A stretch of DNA of 13,498 bases from contig JAJFGM010000384.1 in NCBI GenBank assembly GCA_021776145.1, positions 1 to 13,498 of the forward strand. The letters are read 5' to 3'. Each line of letters begins with the position of its first letter. Positions within the stretch are counted from its first letter, which is position 1. The notes beneath the pieces are model-generated. The model saw nothing but the letters and a program-made list of their open reading frames with translations. It had not been told where the DNA came from and ran no database searches. The stretch is from Kiloniellaceae bacterium (lineage in GTDB: Bacteria > Pseudomonadota > Alphaproteobacteria > Kiloniellales > Kiloniellaceae). Below, piece after piece: positions 6,949 through 13,498 of this stretch. Made by a program: the position numbers and the translations under genes.

Positions 6949-9900
6949 ATGTCGGAGCAGTCGCCTGATCAATCGCAGATGGCTTGGTCGGAAGCACAGC
7001 AACAAGCTTTGCTCGACTTCGCGGTTTCGCAATCCTCGGCGATCTTTTATATCGCCGATATGTCCGGGGATTCGCCGGTCCGCTTCATCAGCTCGAACGT
7101 CGAGAGCATAACCGGTCACAGGCCGGCTGACTTTCTGTCACAGGCGGACTTTGGCCGCCAGCACCTGCACCCGGATGACCACGACGGCTATCGCAAGAGC
7201 GTCGAGTTATTGAAGGAACAGGGCGCCCTGACCCACGACTACCGCTTTGCTACGGCCTCCGGCGAGTACCGCTGGTTCCGAGATGAGATCCGGCTGGTCG
7301 ATGGCTATGGGACGGCCAATGAATTCGTTGGCTGCATGACCGACATCACCGAACGCGTCGTTGCCGAACAGGAAAGGCAGCGCCTGGCGCGCTTGCTGCA
7401 CGATGCCGTCGAAAGCATGCCGAACGGCTTTGCTATCTATGATCCCGAGGGGCGTCTGGTCCTGACCAACAACGCACTTGCACTGCCGGCTTCGGACAAG
7501 ACCCGCCCCAGCGCCCTGGTTGGACTGAGCCGCAAGGAAGTTCTGTTGCGCCTGCTGCCGAACTTCAAATCCTTCGATGGACAAGAGGTGCAGGCGACCG
7601 AGGCTTGCGCCGCGGAAATCGACCAACGGCTGCAGGAACTGCGGAGCGGTTCGGTGGAGATCGAACTCGCAGAAGATGGTTGGCGGCTGTTGTCGTGTTA
7701 TCCGACATCCGAGGGCGGCCAGGTCGTCGCCAGCGTGAACATCACGCAATTGAAAGAGGCCGCGACGGCCTTGCACGAAAGCGAACGGCAATTCCGCTCG
7801 ATCGTCGAGGGCAATCCGTCGCCGGTGCGGGTCAGCGAATTTGGCACCTGGAAGATCCTCTACGAAAGCCCAGCCGCGGCGGCGCTGTTCGGGCGTTCCT
7901 GGCCGTCTGATTTGACGCAATCGACCATCGCCGCGTACGTCGACGAGGAGGCCCGACAGGCCATTATCCGCGAACTCGCCGAGACCGACGGCGTCGACCA
8001 GCGCGAAGTTCTGATGCGGCGCGTCGACGGCACGACTTTTTGGGCCGCGTTGTCGGCGCGTGTCATCGGTTCGCAGGGCAAGCGGGTCTGCGTCACCAGC
8101 CTCGTCGACCTCACCGAACAGAAGGCGCGGCAGGACGAGTTGCGGCGCGCGCACGAGGTCATGGAAGATGCCCTGGAATCCCTTTCGGAGGGATTCGCCC
8201 TGTTCGATGCGGACCACAAATTCGTGATGTGCAACAGCCGGTTCCGCGAGTTCAACAGGAAGAGCGCCGATCTGCTTGTGCCGGGCGCCGACTGGATGGA
8301 CGTCAACCGCGTTGCGGTCGAGCGCGGCCAGTATCCTCAGGCGCGCGGACGAGAGACACAGTGGCTGGAGGATCTGGCCTCCCTCTACGGCAAGGAAATC
8401 CAAAGGACGTTCGAGCAAGATGACGGGCGTTGGTTTGAATACTCGCACCGTGTCACCCGGCAAAATGGCCTGACCGTAACCAGCCGCGAGATCACCGAGC
8501 ATCTCGCCATGGAAGAGGCCCTGCGGGAGAGCGAGGCCCTGGTCCGCCGTATTCTCGAAGCCTGCCCCCTGCCAGTGCGCATGTGGAACCCGGCAAGCGG
8601 CAAGGTGATATACGAAAGCCCGGCCTGCCAGGCCCTGTTCGGAGTGAACGCCACGGCGCAGGCGCCCTATGAGCGCCTGTCGGTTTATGCCGACCCCGAG
8701 GACCGCAAGACCTATCTCGCCAAGCTGCGCGCCACGGGCTATGTGGACAACCACGAGATCAAGCTTAACCGCAGGGATGGCACGACATTCTGGGCTTCGG
8801 TTTCGGCGCGCATAACAGACTTCAAGGGGGACCAGGTCGTCGTCTCCAGTATCGTCGATCTGACAGAACACAAGCAGCGCGAGGCCGAGGTGCAGCACGC
8901 GCGCGAGATCCTCGAAGACGCCATCGAATCGTTGCCCGAGGGATTCGCGCTCTTCGACCGGGACGACACAATTGTTCTCTGCAATTCGCGCTTTCGCGAG
9001 TTCAACGAACTTAGCGCCGACGCGCTCGTGCCCGGCGCCAAGTGGATCGACTTCGTGCAAAGGGGGGTCGAGCGGGGGCAATACATCGATGCACAGGACA
9101 ATCCCGAGCAATGGTTGCGCGAGCGCCGGCGCCTGCATTCTCTCGGCACGGGCCAATCCGGCGGTGTCGAGTTCCAGCAGTCGGACGGGCGCTGGTATCA
9201 CGGCTTCAGCCAGGCCACCCGCGAAGGCGGCTATGTCGGCATCCGCATCGACATCACCGAGCGCAAGGAGATGGAACTGGCGCTGCGCGAAAGCGAGGGA
9301 CTGGTGCGTCGGGTGCTGGAGGCCTGTCCGGCCCCGATCACCATGAGCCGATTGGACGATGGACTGGTCATCTACGAGACGCCGGCGGTGCTGGGCCTGT
9401 TCGGTTACGAGAGCACACAGGAAAGCGCCACGACGATTTCGCGCTGGGCGTCGGCGGAAGACCGTGCCGCCTACGCCGAGCGTCTGCGGCGCAATGGCAA
9501 GGCAGACGATTACCAAGCCTCGTTCCGCAGGGCCAATGGCGAAGAGCTGTGGTGTTCGCTGTCGTCGCGGGTGATCGACTACGGCGGCGAGGCGGTGATC
9601 GTAACCAGCCTTTACGACCTGACCGAACGGCGCGAGGCCGAAGCCGAATTGCGACGGCAGCGCGAAAGACTGCACCAGAGCGAAAAGCTCAGCGCCCTGG
9701 GCGAACTTCTCGCCGGCGTTTCGCATGAACTCAACAACCCCTTGTCGGTTCTGGTCGGCCAAGCCCTGATGTTGCAGGAAACGGCGCCGGACAAGAAAAT
9801 CGCTTCACGCGCCGAGAAGATCGGCAAGGCCGCTGACCGTTGCGCCCGTATCGTTAAGACGTTCCTCGCCATGGCGCGACAGGAACCGAGCAAGAAAGAG

Positions 9901-10782
9901 CCCATCGATCTCGACGAGGTGATCGAGGCGGCCCTGGAAATGACGGCTTACTCGCTGCACAGTGCAGGCATCGAGATCTCGCGGCGCATGGCCAAGAACC
10001 TGCCGATCATCATGGCCGATGCCGATCAGATGGGTCAGGTCGTCACCAATCTGATCGTCAACGCGCAGCATTCCATGCAATCGATGGATGGGCCGCGCAA
10101 GCTTCGCATCATCACTTCCTATCGCAAGAAAACCAATACCGTCGTAGTCAAAGTCAAAGATAATGGACCAGGTATTCCCGAAGAGATCCGCAGCCGCATC
10201 TTCGAGCCGCTCTACACGACCAAGCAGGTCGGCAGCGGCACCGGCATGGGCCTTGCGTTGTGCCACCGCATCGTCGAGGCACATGGCGGCAACATCGTCG
10301 TCGAGAGTCAGCCGGGCGAGGGTGCGGCCTTCGCGATCCGCCTGCCCTGTGGCGAGGGCTGCGAGGCGCAGGACATCGGCGGACCGGCCGAGGATGTCGC
10401 TCGCAAGCGCTACAAAATCCTGGTGGTCGACGACGAATACGATGTTGGCCAGATCATTTCCGAAATCCTCCAGCACGACGGTCACGACGTGCAGATTGCC
10501 GGATCGGGCAAGGTGGCCTTGAGCAAGATTGAGCGCGGCGACTTTGACGTCATCCTAAGCGACCTGCGCATGCCCGAAATGGATGGGCCGGACTTCTTTC
10601 GTGCCTTGAATGACAGTCGGCCTGAAATGGTTCTGCGACTTGCCTTTATCACCGGCGATACCTTGAGCCCGGGGATCAGAGATTTCTTGCGCGGTTGTGG
10701 TCGGCCCTATCTGGAGAAGCCGATTTTGCCCAAAGACGTACGCGGCATCGTCGATCGCATCGTCGCAGCGCGGCTGCATTGA
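6949..10782 (+). CDS. Multi-PAS hybrid sensor histidine kinase with C-terminal receiver
   Basis: A 1277-residue soluble sensor kinase (no signal peptide or membrane segment). Seven PAS-like domains lie at about residues 18-140, 145-265, 278-395, 401-515, 528-645, 651-765 and 781-900, many ending in a D(I/L)TE-type motif. Domains 2, 4 and 6 share a GFA(I/L)(Y/F)D signature (PAS_7-like) and 3, 5 and 7 share a PSPV/CPLPV/CPAPI signature, giving three tandem couplets. The catalytic core follows: H-box SHELNNP (His926), N-box with Asn1034 and Asn1038, DNGPGIP (Asp1071) and GSGTGMGLAL near 1095. The receiver (about 1155-1275) has DDE, phospho-acceptor Asp1205 in SDLRMPEMDG, and LEKPI. There is no Hpt domain. 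The ATG at 6949 follows GGGA by 7 bp; a TTG at 6838 (AGGGA 8 bp upstream) would add 37 residues with atypical codon use. A response regulator gene lies downstream and is the likely target. Confidence 0.93.
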   Translation: MSEQSPDQSQMAWSEAQQQALLDFAVSQSSAIFYIADMSGDSPVRFISSNVESITGHRPADFLSQADFGRQHLHPDDHDGYRKSVELLKEQGALTHDYRFATASGEYRWFRDEIRLVDGYGTANEFVGCMTDITERVVAEQERQRLARLLHDAVESMPNGFAIYDPEGRLVLTNNALALPASDKTRPSALVGLSRKEVLLRLLPNFKSFDGQEVQATEACAAEIDQRLQELRSGSVEIELAEDGWRLLSCYPTSEGGQVVASVNITQLKEAATALHESERQFRSIVEGNPSPVRVSEFGTWKILYESPAAAALFGRSWPSDLTQSTIAAYVDEEARQAIIRELAETDGVDQREVLMRRVDGTTFWAALSARVIGSQGKRVCVTSLVDLTEQKARQDELRRAHEVMEDALESLSEGFALFDADHKFVMCNSRFREFNRKSADLLVPGADWMDVNRVAVERGQYPQARGRETQWLEDLASLYGKEIQRTFEQDDGRWFEYSHRVTRQNGLTVTSREITEHLAMEEALRESEALVRRILEACPLPVRMWNPASGKVIYESPACQALFGVNATAQAPYERLSVYADPEDRKTYLAKLRATGYVDNHEIKLNRRDGTTFWASVSARITDFKGDQVVVSSIVDLTEHKQREAEVQHAREILEDAIESLPEGFALFDRDDTIVLCNSRFREFNELSADALVPGAKWIDFVQRGVERGQYIDAQDNPEQWLRERRRLHSLGTGQSGGVEFQQSDGRWYHGFSQATREGGYVGIRIDITERKEMELALRESEGLVRRVLEACPAPITMSRLDDGLVIYETPAVLGLFGYESTQESATTISRWASAEDRAAYAERLRRNGKADDYQASFRRANGEELWCSLSSRVIDYGGEAVIVTSLYDLTERREAEAELRRQRERLHQSEKLSALGELLAGVSHELNNPLSVLVGQALMLQETAPDKKIASRAEKIGKAADRCARIVKTFLAMARQEPSKKEPIDLDEVIEAALEMTAYSLHSAGIEISRRMAKNLPIIMADADQMGQVVTNLIVNAQHSMQSMDGPRKLRIITSYRKKTNTVVVKVKDNGPGIPEEIRSRIFEPLYTTKQVGSGTGMGLALCHRIVEAHGGNIVVESQPGEGAAFAIRLPCGEGCEAQDIGGPAEDVARKRYKILVVDDEYDVGQIISEILQHDGHDVQIAGSGKVALSKIERGDFDVILSDLRMPEMDGPDFFRALNDSRPEMVLRLAFITGDTLSPGIRDFLRGCGRPYLEKPILPKDVRGIVDRIVAARLH

Positions 10783-10875
10783 TGGGGTGGAGTTGACCGA
10801 GTGGAATTGGCCGGGTTGAGTTGAGTGGCGCACGGGTGGTGGTCACGCCCCGGCGCCGGTGATCGAGTTTGTTGC

Positions 10876-10880
10876 GAGGA
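10876..10880 (+). promoter_or_regulatory. Shine-Dalgarno site fixing the response-regulator start
   Basis: GAGGA lies 5 bp before the ATG at 10886. This favours that start over an in-frame GTG at 10859, which would add nine residues ahead of a normal receiver N-terminus. Confidence 0.65.
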
Positions 10881-10885
10881 CCGTT

Positions 10886-11608
10886 ATGACCAGGAACGCA
10901 CATATTGTCGTGGTTGACGATGAACCCGACGTTCGCGAGACCCTGCAGGAATATCTGACTCTGCAGGGTTACGAGGTAACCGCCCTTGACGGCGGCCCGG
11001 CCCTGCGTCAACTGGTCGACGCGGAAAGGCCCTTCGACCTCGCCATACTTGACATCACCATGCCCGGCGAAGACGGACTGTCACTGGCGCGGTACCTGCG
11101 CGAGTTGTGCGATGTCGGCATCATCATGGTGACGGCCGCGGGCGAAACCGTGGACCGTATCGTCGGCCTCGAGATGGGCGCAGATGATTATCTGCCCAAG
11201 CCAGTGGACTATCGTGAACTTCTGGCGCGCATCAAGGCCGTGCTGCGCCGCGCGGCGCCAAAGCCGGCGGCGACGATGCCGGAAGACGCCCCGCATACCC
11301 TCATCGCATTTGGCGAATGTCGACTGGATCTGGAAGCCCATAGGCTCTACGGCGCCGATGGCGAGGCCTTGGCCCTGACGGCCATGGAGTTCGATCTTTT
11401 GCGCGCCTTCGCCGAACGCCCAAACCGCGTGCTCAGCCGCGATCAACTCCTTGAGTTGGCGCACAACAGGAACTGGGAACCCTTCGACCGGTCTATCGAC
11501 ATTCGAATTGCCCGTATCCGCCGCAAGGTCGAGCGCGATCCTGGCAAGCCGCAGATCATCAAGACGGTTCGTGGCGCCGGCTATGTTTTCTCGCCAGGCA
11601 AGGGCTGA
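10886..11608 (+). CDS. OmpR/PhoB-family response regulator
   Basis: A 240-residue two-domain transcription factor. The receiver domain (about 4-120) has acidic residues Asp11-Asp12, phospho-acceptor Asp56 in LDITMPG, Thr83 and Lys105 in LPKPVD, all expected for a phosphorylatable switch. A linker leads to a winged helix DNA-binding domain (about 140-236) with the typical stretches LTAMEFDLLRAF, NRVLSRDQLLELA, FDRSIDIRIARIRRKVE and IKTVRGAGYVF. The FDRSID...RIRRK pattern is of the OmpR-like subgroup. It lies 103 bp after the hybrid kinase on the same strand, so the two probably form one signalling pair. The target genes are unknown; nearby candidates would be the oxidase/YHS promoter region or the kinase's own leader. 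Its stop is 25 bp from the convergent metA stop. Confidence 0.92.
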   Translation: MTRNAHIVVVDDEPDVRETLQEYLTLQGYEVTALDGGPALRQLVDAERPFDLAILDITMPGEDGLSLARYLRELCDVGIIMVTAAGETVDRIVGLEMGADDYLPKPVDYRELLARIKAVLRRAAPKPAATMPEDAPHTLIAFGECRLDLEAHRLYGADGEALALTAMEFDLLRAFAERPNRVLSRDQLLELAHNRNWEPFDRSIDIRIARIRRKVERDPGKPQIIKTVRGAGYVFSPGKG

Positions 11609-11633
11609 AATCGGGCCCGTGACTAATGAGGGC

Positions 11634-12584
11634 TCAGCCGGCCGCCAGGCTTGCATGGCTATGATAGGCCAGAGTGCAAGGCGGCGTCTGTTCGATGTTT
11701 TGCCTTAGCTGAAGCGTTTCCATCCAGTTGCCGAAGAGTTGGCGCCCGGCGCTCCGCCACTGATGATGGGGGCGGCGCGAAGGGTCGTCGCCCGGGAAAT
11801 AGTTGCGCGGCAGCTTGACGTCGTTGCGGCCGGTCGCGAGATCGCGCTGGTACTCGCGCGACAGGGTTTCGCGGTCGTACTCCAGGTGGTTGAACATATA
11901 AAGTCCGCGCCGCGCCGGATCCTCGACCAGGCACAAACCCGCCTCGTTCGATTGGGCGAGAATTCGCACGCCGGGCGGCAGATCTGCCGGCCGCACTTCG
12001 GTGTGGCGTGACACGGGGCAGGCGAAACCGCCCGCCAGGCCCTTTAGGTAGGGCGAAGCCGGCTGGACGACGGTATTGTCGAAGACACCGAAACGCTTTT
12101 CGCCGAGCCTGTGTTTGGCAACGCCGTGAAAGTGCGCGAGAGCCGCCTGCGCGGCCCAGCAAATAGCGAGGACCGGAACCGCGTGTGACGCCGCCCAGTC
12201 GAATATGGCAACCAGCGCGTGCCAGTAGGTCACGCTGTCGAAGGGCAGGGTCTCGACCGGCGCGCCGGTGATGACGATGGCGTCGAGACCCTTGTCGTCG
12301 AGCTGGACCCAGTGACGGTAAAAGCGTCTGACGTGATCGGCCCTTTCGGTGCCCGGGTGGTAACCGTCCGGCAGGGTCAGGACCAGATCCACGGGCGCCG
12401 GCCCAAGCGCCAACATGCGGGCAATCTGGGTTTCAGTCGCCGCCTTCAGCGGCATCAGGTTGACCAGGGCGATGCGCAAAGGCCGCGCGAAATGGCCCGT
12501 CGGCGTGCCGTGGTCGAGTACGGTCAGTCCTTCGCCGCGCAGGACGAAGTTGGCCGGCAGACCCTTTGGCAAGAGGATGGTCAA
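11634..12584 (-). CDS. metA: MetA-family homoserine O-acyltransferase, predicted acetyl-CoA specific
   Basis: A 316-residue cytoplasmic enzyme that acylates homoserine, the first committed step of methionine synthesis. MetA family motifs are NLMPLKAATETQ (42-53), ITGAPVETLPF (105-115), LAICWAAQAAL (139-149) with nucleophile Cys142, SRHTEV (192-197), FNHLEYDRETLSREYQRD (231-248; catalytic His233 and Glu235) and NYFPGDDP (261-268). Position 111 is Glu. In characterised MetA enzymes Glu111 goes with acetyl-CoA and Gly111 with succinyl-CoA, so the product is predicted to be O-acetylhomoserine, despite the common 'succinyltransferase' label. The start is TTG at 12584, supported by AGGGAG 7 bp upstream (12592-12597) and by an N-terminus matching the family. 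It lies downstream of a MetY-type gene on the same strand. Confidence 0.93.
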   Translation of the reverse strand: MTILLPKGLPANFVLRGEGLTVLDHGTPTGHFARPLRIALVNLMPLKAATETQIARMLALGPAPVDLVLTLPDGYHPGTERADHVRRFYRHWVQLDDKGLDAIVITGAPVETLPFDSVTYWHALVAIFDWAASHAVPVLAICWAAQAALAHFHGVAKHRLGEKRFGVFDNTVVQPASPYLKGLAGGFACPVSRHTEVRPADLPPGVRILAQSNEAGLCLVEDPARRGLYMFNHLEYDRETLSREYQRDLATGRNDVKLPRNYFPGDDPSRRPHHQWRSAGRQLFGNWMETLQLRQNIEQTPPCTLAYHSHASLAAG

Positions 12585-12591
12585 TTTTTCG

Positions 12592-12597
12592 CTCCCT
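12592..12597 (-). promoter_or_regulatory. Shine-Dalgarno site supporting a TTG start for metA
   Basis: AGGGAG on the minus strand, 7 bp before the TTG codon at 12584-12582. No in-frame ATG is suitably placed, so the rare start is likely real and may lower MetA output. Confidence 0.65.
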
Positions 12598-12708
12598 GCT
12601 TAAGAACGCTTGTGCGGTTGCCCTGTCGCTGCGAACGGCGAAGGCGGCGGGGCCGATGAGGGGCGACCGATCGGCCTGCCCTTTCGTATTTTTCAGTGCG
12701 ACGGTTCC

Positions 12709-12739
12709 GAAATACGGCTCTTTTAATGAGCCGTATTTC
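12709..12739 (-). terminator. Perfect 12-bp hairpin between metY and metA
   Basis: GAAATACGGCTC (12709-12720) pairs exactly with GAGCCGTATTTC (12728-12739) around a 7-nt loop. It lies 64 bp past the metY stop and 125 bp before the metA start, both read on the minus strand. No U run follows, so it is not a textbook terminator. It may attenuate or process the metY-metA transcript, or end metY transcription by another route. The stem is unambiguous; the role is inferred. Confidence 0.5.
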
Positions 12740-12802
12740 AGGGGCAGACTCACACTGAATTCGAATATTTAGTGTCCTTCCGATCCTGAGACTCAACAGG
12801 AC

Positions 12803-13498
12803 CTAAGCGGCTTGCACCGCTTCCTTGGCAAGTGCGGCGAGCGCCTGGTCGAGATCGGCCAGGATGTCGTCGATGTGCTCGATCCCGACCGACAACCGGA
12901 CATAGCTTTCGGTCACGCCCGTGGCGTACTGGTCTTCGGGCGTGAGTTGCGAATGGGTCGTCGTGGCGGGATGTATGGCCAACGAGCGGGCGTCGCCGAT
13001 GTTGGCGACATGATAGAAAAGCTCGAGTCCGTCGATAAATCGCCGGCCGGCTTCGCCGCCGCCGGCAAGCTCGAAGCCGACAAGGCCACCAAATCCGCCG
13101 TCGAGGTAGGTTTCGGCGCGGCGTTGCTGTTCACCATCAAACGCGCTTGGGTGGATGACCTTGGTCACCGCCGGGTGGGCTTTCAGGTATGCGGTCACCG
13201 CGGTGGCATTGCGGCAATGCTCGCGCATGCGCAAGGGCAGCGTCTCCAGGCCCTGGATAAACTGAAAGGCGTTGAAGGGGCTGAGTGCGCAGCCAAGATC
13301 GCGTTGCAGGGTGACCCTGGCCTTCAGGATGTAGGCTATGGGCCCGAGGGGTTTCACGGCCTCGGTCCAGACGGCGCCATGATCACTGGGATCCGGCTTG
13401 TTCAGCAGCGGGAAGCGTGCGGCGTGTTTTTCCCAATCGAAACGGCCGCTGTCGACGATCAGGCCGCCGATCGAGGTTCCATGTCCGCCGATGTACTT
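12803..13498 (-). CDS. metY: O-acetylhomoserine sulfhydrylase (MetY-type Cys/Met PLP enzyme), 5' partial
   Basis: The C-terminal 231 residues of a fold-type I PLP enzyme of the Cys/Met metabolism family. The reading frame is open to the window edge, where the first residues are KYIGGHGTSIGGL; in this family the Lys of that motif forms the Schiff base with PLP, so the cut falls on the probable catalytic residue and roughly the first 200 residues are absent. Downstream motifs LSPFNAFQFIQGLETLPLRM, FYHVANIGDARSLAIHPATT and SYVRLSVGIEHIDDILADL are typical of MetY (O-acetylhomoserine aminocarboxypropyltransferase), which makes homocysteine from O-acetylhomoserine and sulfide. MetZ, the O-succinylhomoserine enzyme, is the main alternative; the MetY-like motifs and the Glu111 MetA next door favour MetY. 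It ends in TAG. Confidence 0.9.
   Translation of the reverse strand, partial: KYIGGHGTSIGGLIVDSGRFDWEKHAARFPLLNKPDPSDHGAVWTEAVKPLGPIAYILKARVTLQRDLGCALSPFNAFQFIQGLETLPLRMREHCRNATAVTAYLKAHPAVTKVIHPSAFDGEQQRRAETYLDGGFGGLVGFELAGGGEAGRRFIDGLELFYHVANIGDARSLAIHPATTTHSQLTPEDQYATGVTESYVRLSVGIEHIDDILADLDQALAALAKEAVQAA

Noticed and set aside
7207..9762. 851-codon open frame on the minus strand opposite the kinase
   Set aside because: It is the antisense of a gene with clear PAS and kinase motifs. Long antisense frames are expected in GC-rich coding DNA, and its protein resembles no family.
10783..10885. Repeated GAGTTGA/GAGTGG-like words between the kinase and the regulator
   Set aside because: Irregular spacing and short, degenerate units; no consistent repeat could be defined.
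12585..12802. SAM-II or other methionine riboswitch before metA
   Set aside because: I searched the minus strand for the conserved SAM-II pseudoknot sequence expected in some alphaproteobacterial metA leaders and did not find it; only a simple hairpin is present.

Overview
The window looks like chromosomal DNA from a high-GC alphaproteobacterium, probably of a Rhodospirillales-like group. That placement is inferred from codon use, the family mix (alphaproteobacterial-type hemolysin III, YHS protein, PAS-rich hybrid kinase) and the gene order; it was not tested by a search. No rRNA, tRNA, CRISPR array, phage gene or transposase gene is visible.

Layout, left to right. The 5' edge cuts a phenylacetate-CoA ligase family gene (+), which converges on an M24 'pita-bread' peptidase-family gene (-) whose metal-ligand positions are substituted. 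A 440-bp gap follows, then a hemolysin III/PAQR membrane protein gene (-, GTG start). Next is a strikingly symmetrical 297-bp element (3512-3808) with perfect 27-bp terminal inverted repeats enclosing two long internal hairpin arms. It resembles a non-autonomous MITE-type repeat. A secreted YHS-domain protein (-) and a Tat-exported multicopper oxidase (+) are divergently transcribed across a 272-bp promoter region that holds four imperfect 13-bp direct repeats.

About 0.9 kb without a convincing gene (6029-6948) leads to a large soluble hybrid histidine kinase with seven PAS-like domains. Six of these form three tandem copies of a two-PAS couplet. An OmpR/PhoB-type response regulator follows 103 bp downstream and is its likely partner. 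Converging on this pair from the right edge is a methionine-biosynthesis pair on the minus strand: the C-terminal part of an O-acetylhomoserine sulfhydrylase (MetY type; the window edge falls on the probable PLP lysine) and, 218 bp downstream, MetA. MetA carries Glu at position 111, the residue associated with acetyl-CoA rather than succinyl-CoA use. The two genes therefore fit one pathway: homoserine to O-acetylhomoserine to homocysteine by direct sulfhydrylation.

Most genes are ordinary families. The items most worth a second look are the palindromic element, the triplicated PAS couplet, the M24 protein with its rewritten metal site, and the short repeat arrays upstream of the oxidase and the kinase.
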